Positions 10,685 through 19,710 of a stretch of DNA of 64,000 nt are shown piece by piece (the first letter of the stretch is position 1; each line of letters starts with the position of its first letter). Origin of the DNA: an uncultured Coriobacteriaceae bacterium (GTDB lineage: Bacteria; Actinomycetota; Coriobacteriia; Coriobacteriales; Coriobacteriaceae); NCBI GenBank assembly GCA_949298635.1, contig CASFXG010000015.1, positions 1 to 64,000 on the forward strand, in the 5' to 3' direction. The position numbers were made by a program, and so were the translations under genes. Below the pieces are notes generated by a model. The model saw only the letters and a list, made by a program, of their open reading frames with translations, was not told the origin of the DNA and did not search any database.

Positions 10685-10731
10685 TGACAAAACTCTCTGT
10701 CTCGTGAATTCTTGTCGGAAAGGAGGGATTT

Positions 10732-11469
10732 ATGAACCTGAGCAATGAGGTCTTAGATGAATTGACCAAGGAGCTTATTGCGTATTGCAATGAATATCAC
10801 CTTGAAGTTTCCTCTGATGTAGCACGTCGTTGTGTTGAGCATTTCTTCATGGTGGTTGAAGTGAATCAAACAATGAACCTTACGCGTATCACCGACGAGC
10901 ATTCCGGTCTGATTCTCCATATACTTGATTCATTGCTTCTACTCCCCTTTGTGAATAACGCTCCTGAAGGAACGTTACTCGATATTGGAACGGGCGCTGG
11001 ATATCCTGGTATCCCGCTTCTACTTGCTACGAAGCGGCCTGGTGTTCTTCTCGATTCTGTTGCTAAGAAGATCAGGGCTGTCGATAGTTTTCTGCAGAAC
11101 CTCAATATCACTCATGTTCAGACTTCTCACGAACGTGTCGAGGCATTTGCACGTGATCATCGTGCTTCTTGTGCTTGTGTTGTTGCTCGTGCTGTTGCTC
11201 CCCTATCCGTGTTGGTTGAATATGCTTCTCCACTTTTGTGTATTGATGGGCGTCTTGTTGTTACTAAGGGTGTTCCTTCTTCTGAGGAGCTTTCTGCTGG
11301 CTTGCGTGCCGCTAAGCTCTGTGGTTTTGAGTTCGAGGATTCTTTGCATATCGAACTTCCCGACGGTCTTGGTGAGCGCACGATTCTTTCATTCGTTAAG
11401 AAATATGAAGCAAAACTTGGTCTGCCCCGCAAAATCGGTGTTGCAAAGAAACAACCCCTTGGATATTGA
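10732..11469 (+). CDS. rsmG: 16S rRNA (guanine-527-N7)-methyltransferase RsmG
   Basis: This is the S-adenosylmethionine-dependent methyltransferase for G527 of 16S rRNA. It has 245 residues. The SAM-binding motif is LLDIGTGAGYPGIPLLLA, and the downstream VVARAVAPLSVLVEYASPLL segment is also family-typical. AAAGGAGG sits 5 bases before the ATG. Base usage is less GC-rich than in the neighbours (many third-position T), as in jag and parAB. It is followed by the parS palindromes and parAB. Confidence 0.95.
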   Translation: MNLSNEVLDELTKELIAYCNEYHLEVSSDVARRCVEHFFMVVEVNQTMNLTRITDEHSGLILHILDSLLLLPFVNNAPEGTLLDIGTGAGYPGIPLLLATKRPGVLLDSVAKKIRAVDSFLQNLNITHVQTSHERVEAFARDHRASCACVVARAVAPLSVLVEYASPLLCIDGRLVVTKGVPSSEELSAGLRAAKLCGFEFEDSLHIELPDGLGERTILSFVKKYEAKLGLPRKIGVAKKQPLGY

Positions 11470-11488
11470 TTCTCCTTAAGTTTGCCTT

Positions 11489-11530
11489 TGAAATAGCCCG
11501 ATGTTTCACGTGAAACATCGGGCTATTTCA
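11489..11530. promoter_or_regulatory. 42-base perfect palindrome containing parS site 1
   Basis: A perfect 42-base palindrome is centred on TGTTTCACGTGAAACA (11502-11517), which is the parS consensus. Each flank adds 13 more self-complementary bases (TGAAATAGCCCGA on the left). It lies 19 bases after the rsmG stop, so as RNA it would be a long hairpin and could also end rsmG transcription. Confidence 0.9.
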
Positions 11531-11543
11531 GTTTCATGCTTGT

Positions 11544-11569
11544 CATTATGTTTCACGTGAAACATAATG
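11544..11569. promoter_or_regulatory. parS site 2
   Basis: A second perfect TGTTTCACGTGAAACA lies at 11549-11564 inside a 26-base palindrome (flanks CATTA and TAATG). It is 31 bases from the first site. Both lie just upstream of parA and are expected ParB-binding and nucleation sites. Confidence 0.92.
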
Positions 11570-11653
11570 TGTACAAGGTGCTTACCTAGTGGCTTGAATT
11601 GCCGATTTAGCCGTCTGCACCGAACTGTAGCTGAAACGAACAAGGGAGGTCAG

Positions 11654-12457
11654 ATGGGTTACACCGACACTCAGCGCAAGACATCGGGATTCCCGCGCAC
11701 TATCGCGATCATCAATCAAAAAGGTGGTGTTGGAAAGAGCACAACTGCGGTAAACCTGTCTGCAGCATTGGCAGAGAAAGGAATGAAAGTCCTCTTAGTG
11801 GACTTCGATCCGCAGGGAAACAGCACCAGTGGCCTTGGAATTGAAAAAGAAGAGCTTGAACAATGTGTCTACGACGCATTGATTCACGACGTTCAGGCGT
11901 CTGAGCTGATTCTCGAAACAGAAACATCTGGTGTTTATGTAATCCCGGCAACCATACAGCTTGCTGGTGCAGAAATCGAGCTCGTTTCTGCGATGGCGCG
12001 TGAAACGCGTTTGAAGGAACTTATCAGACCGGTCGCTGAGTACTTCGATTTCATATTCATCGATTGTCCACCGTCGCTCGGCCTTCTCACGATCAACGCC
12101 TTGGCGGCAGCGGATAGCGTGCTCATCCCCATCCAATGCGAGTATTATGCTCTGGAAGGAGTTACCAAGCTCCTTGAGTCAATGAAGATGGTCAAGGAAA
12201 GAATCAATAGGGATCTTGAGGTGTATGGCGTGCTCATGACGATGTACGATTCGCGTACATCGCTGGCCAACCAGGTCGTTGAGGAAGTACGCAATTACTT
12301 TGGTGAGGATGTCTTCCAGACGCTCATTCCTCGAACCGTCAAGATTTCAGAAGCTCCTTCATTCGGCGTGCCGGTCACCACCTACGCACCGCAGAATAAG
12401 GGAGCAGAAGCATACCTTGAGCTTGCAGATGAGGTGATCGCACGTGCCAGCCGCTAA
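11654..12457 (+). CDS. parA: Chromosome partitioning ATPase ParA (Soj)
   Basis: ParA is a Walker-type ATPase that moves or positions ParB-parS complexes and can affect initiation. It has 267 residues from the ATG at 11654, which is preceded by GGGAGG at 4 bases. The deviant Walker A IINQKGGVGKST lies near residue 24. Also visible are VDFDPQGNSTSGLG and the FIFIDCPPSLGLLTINAL Walker B region. An upstream in-frame extension to 11567 would overlap parS 2 and is not supported. The gene overlaps parB. Confidence 0.97.
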   Translation: MGYTDTQRKTSGFPRTIAIINQKGGVGKSTTAVNLSAALAEKGMKVLLVDFDPQGNSTSGLGIEKEELEQCVYDALIHDVQASELILETETSGVYVIPATIQLAGAEIELVSAMARETRLKELIRPVAEYFDFIFIDCPPSLGLLTINALAAADSVLIPIQCEYYALEGVTKLLESMKMVKERINRDLEVYGVLMTMYDSRTSLANQVVEEVRNYFGEDVFQTLIPRTVKISEAPSFGVPVTTYAPQNKGAEAYLELADEVIARASR

Positions 12458-13310
12458 GAAAAAGGTCGCCCTTGGGAAAGGTCTCAATGCACTCATGGGC
12501 GAAGCGCAGCATGAAACTGGCCAGATAGCGAGTGAAGCCCTGGTCAACATTGAAACAATTCATCCAAATCCTAATCAACCGCGCACACATTTCGATGAGA
12601 AGGAACTGCAAGAGCTTGCGGAGTCAATCCGAGAGCATGGTGTATTGCAGCCGTTGCTCGTGAGGAAGGATGGCAAGGGGTATCAGATCATTGCGGGCGA
12701 ACGGAGATACCAGGCTTCGAAGCTTGCAGAGATCACCGAAGTGCCTGTTATCGTCAAAGATGTTGATGAGACAGAAGTGCTCGCCCTCGCTCTCGTCGAG
12801 AATCTTCAACGCTCAGATTTGAATCCTATCGAAGAAGCGCGCGGGTATAAGCAGCTGATTGACGCGAGCGGCATGACGCAAGATGCCTTATCCAAGGCAG
12901 TATCGAAATCGCGCTCTGCCATTACGAACGCGCTGCGCCTTCTCGATCTGCCCGACCCTGTCCAACAGATGCTCTTCGAAGGAAAGCTTACCGCAGGACA
13001 CGCTCGTGCAATTCTTGCGGTTCCATATGAAGATGCGCGAATCAAGCTGGCGGAGAAAGTCGTCCAAGATGGTTTGTCGGTGAGAGCGACAGAACATCTT
13101 GCTCCGTTATTTTCTGTCACCGAAGAGCCGCGAGCGCCGCGTCCTGTTACTCCACAATCTTATAAACGGGCGGCACGCATCTTGCGCCAAGCATTCAACA
13201 CGAACGTACGAGTAAAGAATACGCGCGGCAAAAACAAGATCGAAATTGAGTTCAAGGATGAAGATGAGCTTTCGAACATCATCGAGCGGATCGTGGGTGA
13301 GCAAGCATGA
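12444..13310 (+). CDS. parB: Chromosome partitioning protein ParB
   Basis: ParB is a CTP-dependent clamp that loads at parS and spreads on DNA. Its 288 residues begin at a GTG overlapping parA by 14 bases. The ParB/Srx N-domain runs from about residue 33 with NPNQPRTHFDEKELQELAESI. The CTP-binding box is GERRYQA, and ENLQRSDLNPIEEARGY follows. The helix-turn-helix region is QDALSKAVSKSRSAITNALR. Its partner parS sites are right upstream of parA. Confidence 0.97.
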   Translation: MPAAKKKVALGKGLNALMGEAQHETGQIASEALVNIETIHPNPNQPRTHFDEKELQELAESIREHGVLQPLLVRKDGKGYQIIAGERRYQASKLAEITEVPVIVKDVDETEVLALALVENLQRSDLNPIEEARGYKQLIDASGMTQDALSKAVSKSRSAITNALRLLDLPDPVQQMLFEGKLTAGHARAILAVPYEDARIKLAEKVVQDGLSVRATEHLAPLFSVTEEPRAPRPVTPQSYKRAARILRQAFNTNVRVKNTRGKNKIEIEFKDEDELSNIIERIVGEQA

Positions 13311-13570
13311 AAAACACGGGATCGTTAGTACTCGGTGTCGTCGTGAGCGTAGCCGCCGTTGCGATTGGTGTTGCCGTGGGATATAAGATCACAACTGACC
13401 CGGAGTTGAGGTATAGGTTCAGCAGGAGTGCTCGCGACGCCTATGAGACGTCAAAGAAGAAGATCGTGAACATGTCGGAGGATGTCGCGGTTCGTACGGC
13501 ACAGATGACGAAGAATCCTAAGATCAACCAGGAATGGGTTGCCCATCAATGGGAGAGTGTAGGATATTAA
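13307..13570 (+). CDS. Small single-span membrane protein downstream of parB
   Basis: The protein has 87 residues with one N-terminal membrane segment (about 6-26, SLVLGVVVSVAAVAIGVAVGY), followed by a basic, probably helical cytoplasmic tail. It resembles YtxH-like proteins in layout, but no firm family is recognised. It overlaps the parB stop by 4 bases (ATGA), so it is translationally coupled to the partition genes. Confidence 0.7.
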   Translation: MKNTGSLVLGVVVSVAAVAIGVAVGYKITTDPELRYRFSRSARDAYETSKKKIVNMSEDVAVRTAQMTKNPKINQEWVAHQWESVGY

Positions 13571-13587
13571 GAAGAATAATTAATTAG

Positions 13588-13684
13588 GTACCTTACTAAA
13601 TAGTAATAAGGTACGCTTCTCACACAATCTGTCATACCTAGAACAATAAAGGGCTCCCCCGCCAAATTATGCGAGGGAGCCCTT
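13588..13684. terminator. Two hairpins between convergent genes
   Basis: Hairpin 1 has arms GTACCTTA (13588-13595) and TAAGGTAC (13607-13614). Hairpin 2 has arms AAGGGCTCCC (13649-13658) and GGGAGCCCTT (13675-13684), with A-rich sequence on its left and T-containing sequence on its right. It is a likely bidirectional terminator between the parB operon and rlmN. Confidence 0.75.
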
Positions 13685-13725
13685 CACATATCTACCTTGT
13701 GGTTGTATATGCAAGCGAAACGTGT

Positions 13726-14778
13726 CTACGAACGGTGCGAACCAATCTTGCGTTGTTTCAGCTGGCCGCAGGCAGCATCGATATCGGAGCCACGGGAGTT
13801 GCGGATCGTGGTCTCGATACCGCGGGAAGCAAGCCGACGCTGGAGGTCTTCAACCTTCTTCATGGGAGAGGGTTTGAAGGGGCTATCGGGAATGTTGTTG
13901 AGTTGGATGAGGTTCACATGGCAGAGCGTGCCCTCGCAGAAGTCGCAGAGTGCCTGCATCTCGGGGTTCGTATCGTTCACGCCTTCAATCATGGCAAACT
14001 CGTACGTCGGGCGGCGGCCAGTGGTCTCGGTATAAAAGTGAAGCGCTTCATGAAGGCGAAGGAGCGTGTATTTCTTCACGCCAGGCATGAGCTGGTTACG
14101 CGTCGATTGAACGGCGGAGTGCAAAGAGACGGCGAGCGTAAATTGCTCCGGAATGCGCGCGAAGTCGCGGATACGCGGAATGATGCCGCAGGTGGAAACT
14201 GTGAGATGACGAGCTCCGATGTTGAGCCCGTTCTCGTCGTTAAGCATGCGCAACGCCTGGATGGTGGCGTCGTAGTTCGCAAACGGCTCCCCCTGTCCCA
14301 TGAACACGACGCTCGTCACGCGCTCCCCGAGGTCCTGTGCAACATGCGTCACCTGGTCGACCATCTCCTGGGCGGTAAGCGAGCGCGTGAGGCCGGCGAG
14401 GCCGGTTGCACAGAAGGAGCAGCCCATGGCACACCCAGCTTGCGTGGAGATGCATACCGCGAGGCGGTTACGCGTAGGCATGCCGACCGTCTCGACTGCG
14501 ACGCCGTCTGCGAACTGCAGGAGGTACTTGCGCGAACCGTCACGCGAGACTTGCTTCACCGCTTCTGTGGGACGCGCAATGCAGTATGTTTCGGCAAGCT
14601 GCTCGCGAAGCGCCTTGGGGACATTCGTCATCTCGTCGAAGGAGGCGGCGTTCTTTTGATGCAGCCATTCGCTCACCTGTTTGGCGCGAAACGCCGGTTG
14701 TCTCAGCTCGGAGATAACCTCCTGCAGCTCGGGTGTGGTGAGGGAACGAATATCGACGAGGCCATTCGTGCGTTCCAT
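13726..14778 (-). CDS. rlmN: Dual-specificity RNA methyltransferase RlmN
   Basis: This radical SAM enzyme methylates C2 of A2503 in 23S rRNA (and A37 of some tRNAs). It has 350 residues. The 4Fe-4S ligands are the cysteines of CAMGCSFC (C116, C120, C123). Also present are the VVFMGQGEPFANYD motif, STCGIIPRI, and a C-terminal catalytic cysteine region DIDAACGQL. The gene is divergent from ddl and convergent with the parAB operon. Confidence 0.96.
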   Translation of the reverse strand: MERTNGLVDIRSLTTPELQEVISELRQPAFRAKQVSEWLHQKNAASFDEMTNVPKALREQLAETYCIARPTEAVKQVSRDGSRKYLLQFADGVAVETVGMPTRNRLAVCISTQAGCAMGCSFCATGLAGLTRSLTAQEMVDQVTHVAQDLGERVTSVVFMGQGEPFANYDATIQALRMLNDENGLNIGARHLTVSTCGIIPRIRDFARIPEQFTLAVSLHSAVQSTRNQLMPGVKKYTLLRLHEALHFYTETTGRRPTYEFAMIEGVNDTNPEMQALCDFCEGTLCHVNLIQLNNIPDSPFKPSPMKKVEDLQRRLASRGIETTIRNSRGSDIDAACGQLKQRKIGSHRS

Positions 14779-14891
14779 GGAATGCCTTTCTCAAAGATGT
14801 GAACTGTCCGGACGAGCGCGTACCATTCATATATACAATAAGGGAATCGAGAATCCGACGGGTTTGGCGTCGAACAATAAAGGAGCAGACC

Positions 14892-15845
14892 ATGACAGAG
14901 ATCAACCGGGGTGCCCTGCGTGTAGCGGTGCTCGAGGGCGGTATTTCCGACGAGCGCGACATATCGTTCGACTCCGGCCATGCCGTCGCGAAGGCGCTGC
15001 GCGGCGTGGGCTACGAGTCTGTAGATGAGCTCGACCCTGCCGACGATGAGTTTCTAGGGGAGCTCGCGAACGGGAACTACGACGTCGCCTTTATCGCGCT
15101 CCACGGCCGCGGCGGCGAGGATGGCATGATCCAGAGCATCCTTGAGTACTTCGGCATCCCCTACACGGGTTCGGATGTCATTGCGAGCGCGTGCGCCGCA
15201 GACAAGACGGTATCCAAGGCGCTCTACGCGCGCGCCGGAATCCCCGTCGCCCGCGATATCGTGCTCCACGACGACGATGACGTGTGCATCGCGGATATCG
15301 TCGATGCGGTGGGGGAGGAGTGCTTCGTGAAGCCCGCGGTGAACGGGTCGAGCTTTGGCGTGACGCTCGTGCATAACGAGGAAGAGCTCCCTGACGCGCT
15401 CGAGCTCGTGTTCGAACACGATTCGAAGGCGCTCATCGAGGAGCGCCTCGTGGGAACGGAGATTACCGTTGGCGTGTTCGGGGACCCCGCACAGGCGCTT
15501 CCCATCGTGGAGATCCTGCCCCAGGAAGGCTCCGAGTTCTACGGGCTCGACGTGAAGTACATCGATCCGTCGCTCGTTCACCGCATCCCCGCGGAGATTT
15601 CCAAAGAGGATTATGTGCGTGCCCAGGAGCTCGCCGTCCAAGCGCATGAAGCCCTTGGCTGCAGCGGGTTCTCGCGCAGCGACTTCATCGTGTGCGATCG
15701 CGGGCCGGTGATCCTCGAGACGAACACCATTCCCGGCATGACCGAGACCTCGCTTTTCCCCGATGAGGCTCGTCATGTGGGTCTCTCGCTTGGCGAGGTC
15801 GCGGATGAGCTTATCCGCATCGCGCTCGCGAAGGCGGAGGGATAA
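14892..15845 (+). CDS. ddl: D-alanine--D-alanine ligase
   Basis: Ddl is an ATP-grasp enzyme that makes the D-Ala-D-Ala dipeptide for peptidoglycan. Its 317 residues include the GGISDERDISFDSGHAVAKAL N-terminus, HGRGGEDGMIQ, VKPAVNGSSFGVTLV, EERLVGTEITVGV, and the metal-binding ILETNTIPGMTETSLFP. The ATG at 14892 follows AGGAG. An in-frame extension to 14799 covers the probable promoter, which has TACAAT at 14834-14839. The stop codon abuts the GTG start of the next gene. Confidence 0.95.
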   Translation: MTEINRGALRVAVLEGGISDERDISFDSGHAVAKALRGVGYESVDELDPADDEFLGELANGNYDVAFIALHGRGGEDGMIQSILEYFGIPYTGSDVIASACAADKTVSKALYARAGIPVARDIVLHDDDDVCIADIVDAVGEECFVKPAVNGSSFGVTLVHNEEELPDALELVFEHDSKALIEERLVGTEITVGVFGDPAQALPIVEILPQEGSEFYGLDVKYIDPSLVHRIPAEISKEDYVRAQELAVQAHEALGCSGFSRSDFIVCDRGPVILETNTIPGMTETSLFPDEARHVGLSLGEVADELIRIALAKAEG

Positions 15846-18758
15846 GTGTCCGCAGAGCCCATGGGTTCCATGACGATGGAAGAGGCGGTGCTCCCCGGCA
15901 CCCCGCGATTCGTGATCGAGCAGTACAAGACGCTTGCGGAACGCGCGCGGGAGCGCGTATTCGGCATCATCGAGGAAGACGTGGTCATTCTCGATACCGA
16001 GACGACCGGGCTTTCCGTTCGCGATAACGAGTTAATCGAGATCTCTGCCGCGGTGCTCACCCAGCAGGGCATCAAGGAGCGCTTTGATACCTTCGTACAC
16101 CCCACGGGGCCGATTCCAGATGAGATCATCAAGCTCACCGGTATTCGGAATGCGGATGTCATCCATGCCCCCTCGGCTCGCGAGGCGGTGGCGGCACTCG
16201 CTCAGTTCGTAGCGGGCAGGCCGGTCGTCGCGCATAACGCCACCTTCGACCGGTCATTTATCGAGGCGGTGAAGGGTGGCGTCAACGTGAGCGATTTCTG
16301 GATCGACTCGCTGGCGCTCTCGCGCATCGCGCTGCCTCGCTTGGCTTCGCATAAGCTCTCGTCTATGGCCGAACTCTTCGGGTGCGCGGTGGTTTCGCAC
16401 CGGGCAACCGATGATGTGGATGCGCTCGCCGGCATGTGGCGCATCCTGCTCACCGCGCTCACCGACCTTCCTGACGGCTTGCTCCGCCTGCTTGCAGACA
16501 CCCATCCCGACGTTGCCTGGTCGTACCGGCCGGTATTCTCCTTCCTCGCGCAGAACATGACCGACGAGCCATTCTCGCTGCGCGCGGCGCGAGCGCGTGT
16601 GCTCGAGGACGAGCCGGGAGAGGAGCGCTTCGACGCCGATGAGCTGTCCGCGCTTGCTATGCCAAGCGACCAAGCCATCGAGGCGTGTTATGAGCCCGGT
16701 GGCGTCGTGGCGAAGATGTACGAGGCGTTCGAGCCGCGCGCGGAACAGGTTGAGATGTCCTGTGAGGTGCGCGATGCCATCGCGAGCAGCACCAACCGCG
16801 TCATCGAGGCCGGAACGGGCGTGGGAAAGTCCGTCGCCTACCTGGTTCCCCTCGTCGCGGCGGCGAAGGAGAACAACATCACGGTAGGTGTCGCGACGAA
16901 GTCGAACAACCTCGCCGACCAGCTCATGTACCACGAGCTGCCCAAGTTGAGTGACGCGATCGAGGGAGGCATCTCGTACTGCGCGCTCAAAGGGTTCGAC
17001 CACTATCCCTGTCTGCGCAAGCTCGAGCGGCTCGCCCGCAGCACGGCGGAGATTAAGACCGACCGCGATCCAGCGGACACGCTGACGGCGATTGCGGTGA
17101 TCTACGCTTTCGCGTGTCAGAGTCCGAGCGGAGACCTCGATGCACTGGGGATTCGCTGGAAGAGTGTGAATCGGCAAGACCTTACCACGGGTTCGCGCGA
17201 GTGTGCCCGCAGGCTCTGCCCCTTCTTCCCCGATGCCTGCCTCGTGCACGGTGCCCGGCGTCGTGCGGCGCGCTCGGATGTGGTCGTGACCAACCATTCG
17301 CTGCTCTTTAGAAACGTCGCGGCGGAAGGGAAAATCTTGCCGCCCATTCGCCATTGGGTCGTCGACGAGGCCCATTCTGTGGAGCGTGAGGCGCGTCGCC
17401 AGTGGGCTATCACGGTCTCTGCAGACGATTCGCGTTCCGTGTTCGAACGCCTGGGAGGCGAGGGAGCGGGAACGCTTGGAACCATCGGCAGGGAGTTCTC
17501 GCATCATGAGGCGGCGACCTTGTATATGGGGCTCTGTGCGCGGGCGGTCGCCTGTGCGACGCGCGCTTCGCGCTCCATGGCCGATCTGTTCGATGCGGTG
17601 CGCGAGCTCTCGAAGACCGTGCGCGGCGGCGGGTACGACCAGGTGAACCTGTGGATAGGGGACGAGCTGCGCGAAAGCGAGGGATGGTCTGCGTTCCTGC
17701 CCACGGCGTTCGGCGCCGTCGATGCGCTCGAGGAGGCAGAGAAGGCGCTCCGCGCACTCGCAGACGCGCTCGCACAAGATGCTCCCGAGCGCGCCGCCGA
17801 TGTCTCCGAGCACGCACGGCGGATCGCCGATCTGAAGGACGGCCTTGCCCTCATTGTGCGCGGCGAGGACGATCGCTACGTCTATTCCCTGCAGGTGAAC
17901 CGCCGGCTGCGCGCGGGCGGGGAAGCGCTCACCGCGGAGCGGCTCGATATCGGCGAGGCACTTGCCGAGCAGTGGCTTCCCGAGCTCCACACGGCGATCT
18001 TCACTTCGGCGACGCTTTCGGTATCGGGCGACTTCAAGCACTTCGAGCACGCGGTCGGCCTCGATCGGCTGCCGAGTGGTTTCTCGAAGTCGCTTCACCT
18101 CGATTCGAGCTACGATTTCGACGCGAACATGTCGATCGTGGTCGCTTCCGACTTGCCCGATCCCCGGAACCGCGATGCCTACATCGACGCGCTCGAAGAT
18201 CTGCTCGTCGACGTCCATGTCGCCATGGAGGGTTCGGTGCTCACGCTCTTCACCAACCGTCGCGACATGGAGGAGCTGTTCGAGCGCGTGAAGCCGCGTC
18301 TCGCCGCTGCGGGGCTTGAGCTCGCTTGCCAGCTGCGCATGAGCTCGGCGCGGCGCCTGCGCGACCACTTCGTGGCCGAGCGCTCGTCGTCGCTCTTCGC
18401 CCTGAAGGCGTTCTGGGAGGGGTTCGATGCGTCGGGGGAGACGCTTCGCTGCGTCATCATCCCCAAGCTTCCGTTCGCGAGCCCCACGGATCCGTTGGCG
18501 TGCGAGCGCGCGCGCCGCGAGGAGCGTGCATGGGCTCGCTACGCACTCCCCGACGCCGTACTCGAGGTCAAGCAGGCGGCGGGCAGACTCATCCGTTCGT
18601 CGACGGATACCGGCGTGCTCGTGCTGGCAGACTCGCGGCTCGTGACCAAGGGATACGGGAAGAAGTTCCTCTCGTCGCTGCCGACGGCGATGTATCAGCG
18701 GATCGACGCCAAGCAGGTGGGTCGTTACCTCGAACTCTGGCGCCGCTCCCACGAATAG
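15846..18758 (+). CDS. DinG-family helicase with N-terminal 3'-5' exonuclease domain
   Basis: The protein has 970 residues. Residues 40-210 form a DnaQ/epsilon-like exonuclease (DTETTG with D50 and E52, then the NATFDRSFIEAV and HRATDDVDALA motifs). From about residue 290 there is an XPD/DinG superfamily 2 helicase: Walker A EAGTGVGKS near 323, a cysteine-containing stretch compatible with an iron-sulphur cluster, the VVDEAH box near 507, and motif VI-like QAAGRLIRSSTDTG at the end. The domain order is that of DinG of Firmicutes type. It starts at the base after the ddl stop, so it is co-transcribed. Role inferred: repair of replication-blocking structures. Confidence 0.88.
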   Translation: MSAEPMGSMTMEEAVLPGTPRFVIEQYKTLAERARERVFGIIEEDVVILDTETTGLSVRDNELIEISAAVLTQQGIKERFDTFVHPTGPIPDEIIKLTGIRNADVIHAPSAREAVAALAQFVAGRPVVAHNATFDRSFIEAVKGGVNVSDFWIDSLALSRIALPRLASHKLSSMAELFGCAVVSHRATDDVDALAGMWRILLTALTDLPDGLLRLLADTHPDVAWSYRPVFSFLAQNMTDEPFSLRAARARVLEDEPGEERFDADELSALAMPSDQAIEACYEPGGVVAKMYEAFEPRAEQVEMSCEVRDAIASSTNRVIEAGTGVGKSVAYLVPLVAAAKENNITVGVATKSNNLADQLMYHELPKLSDAIEGGISYCALKGFDHYPCLRKLERLARSTAEIKTDRDPADTLTAIAVIYAFACQSPSGDLDALGIRWKSVNRQDLTTGSRECARRLCPFFPDACLVHGARRRAARSDVVVTNHSLLFRNVAAEGKILPPIRHWVVDEAHSVEREARRQWAITVSADDSRSVFERLGGEGAGTLGTIGREFSHHEAATLYMGLCARAVACATRASRSMADLFDAVRELSKTVRGGGYDQVNLWIGDELRESEGWSAFLPTAFGAVDALEEAEKALRALADALAQDAPERAADVSEHARRIADLKDGLALIVRGEDDRYVYSLQVNRRLRAGGEALTAERLDIGEALAEQWLPELHTAIFTSATLSVSGDFKHFEHAVGLDRLPSGFSKSLHLDSSYDFDANMSIVVASDLPDPRNRDAYIDALEDLLVDVHVAMEGSVLTLFTNRRDMEELFERVKPRLAAAGLELACQLRMSSARRLRDHFVAERSSSLFALKAFWEGFDASGETLRCVIIPKLPFASPTDPLACERARREERAWARYALPDAVLEVKQAAGRLIRSSTDTGVLVLADSRLVTKGYGKKFLSSLPTAMYQRIDAKQVGRYLELWRRSHE

Positions 18759-18774
18759 GAGCGTCTCGCGGCGC

Positions 18775-19710
18775 TTAGGCCTGCGGTGTGTCGATGGTTT
18801 CGGCGAGGAGGTTTCGGGCGTACCTCACAAAGGCGCAGACGAAGCCACTCGGCGAGATGATTTTCATATCGCCCGCCGCAGCAAGTACCTCGTCGAAGAG
18901 CCAGTGTTCCGATGCGACGTGAACATCCAGGCGTACCCGATCGGGGTCTTCGGGTGCTGCAGACACCGAGGCGATACCCGCCCAGGTGAGCTGCATCGCC
19001 CGCGCGTGTGAGCACTCGACGGTGACGAGGGTGCCGCTGGAGCTCAAGCTCGCGGTGAGCGAGCGCTCGCTCCACACGTGGCGCGTGACAGAATCTTCGG
19101 TGAATTCGACGCTCGAGACGCGGTCGAGCCGATACCGGCGTTCTTCGTCCTTTTCAACATTCCAAGCGATGAGGTATGCGGCGGCGTCTTCTGTGTCGAT
19201 ACGGGCGGGGTCGATGAGGCGCGGTGCGGCGGCGGCATCGTCGTGTGCCCGGTACCAGACCCGGCAGCGCACGCCGTCTTCGATTGCTTCGGAGAGGCGC
19301 TGGTAGCACGTACCGTAGGAGGTCGTGCTCGCGATGAGCGTCTGCGAGCTGCCGAGCGCATCCTGTTTGCTCAGCAGGGAGCTCGTGAGCCGCTCAGATG
19401 CGTCGCGATCGATATTGAGCGCTCCCAAAACGTGGGACAGCGCGATGCCTTCTTCCAGGCTCAGGCGCAGCGGTTGGAGCGCGCCGGCAGTGCCGGTGAG
19501 AGAGACGGCGTCTTCTGTGCAGGTGACGATTGCACGAGCGCCGGTTTCGCGATCCGCGAGCGTCGACAAGAGCTCGCAATAGCTTTCGAGCTCGGGAGTC
19601 GTGCAGGAGAGTAGGTCGCATGCGTACGCACGCTCGATGGCGTGCTCGGGGGAGGCGGTGAGCGCTTCGAGGAGTCGAAGGGCTGCGCGCACGCGGTCAT
19701 CATGCTTCAT
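18775..19710 (-). CDS. WYL-domain transcriptional regulator (PafC-like)
   Basis: The protein has 311 residues with an N-terminal winged-helix-like part, a central WYL-type ligand-sensing segment (VRCRVWYRAHDD, AAYLIAWNVEKDEERRYRLDRVSSVE), and a C-terminal WCX-like region. The WYL motif is degenerate. Its start overlaps the end of the preceding WYL gene by 11 bases. Tandem WYL pairs in actinobacteria are PafB/PafC, the DNA-damage activators. That assignment here rests on the pairing and on the neighbouring helicase gene, not on a sequence search. Confidence 0.75.
   Translation of the reverse strand: MKHDDRVRAALRLLEALTASPEHAIERAYACDLLSCTTPELESYCELLSTLADRETGARAIVTCTEDAVSLTGTAGALQPLRLSLEEGIALSHVLGALNIDRDASERLTSSLLSKQDALGSSQTLIASTTSYGTCYQRLSEAIEDGVRCRVWYRAHDDAAAAPRLIDPARIDTEDAAAYLIAWNVEKDEERRYRLDRVSSVEFTEDSVTRHVWSERSLTASLSSSGTLVTVECSHARAMQLTWAGIASVSAAPEDPDRVRLDVHVASEHWLFDEVLAAAGDMKIISPSGFVCAFVRYARNLLAETIDTPQA

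Noticed and set aside
13726-14778. Cfr-type antibiotic resistance methyltransferase instead of RlmN
   Set aside because: Length, N-terminal region and motif spacing are those of housekeeping RlmN, and the context is the origin region.
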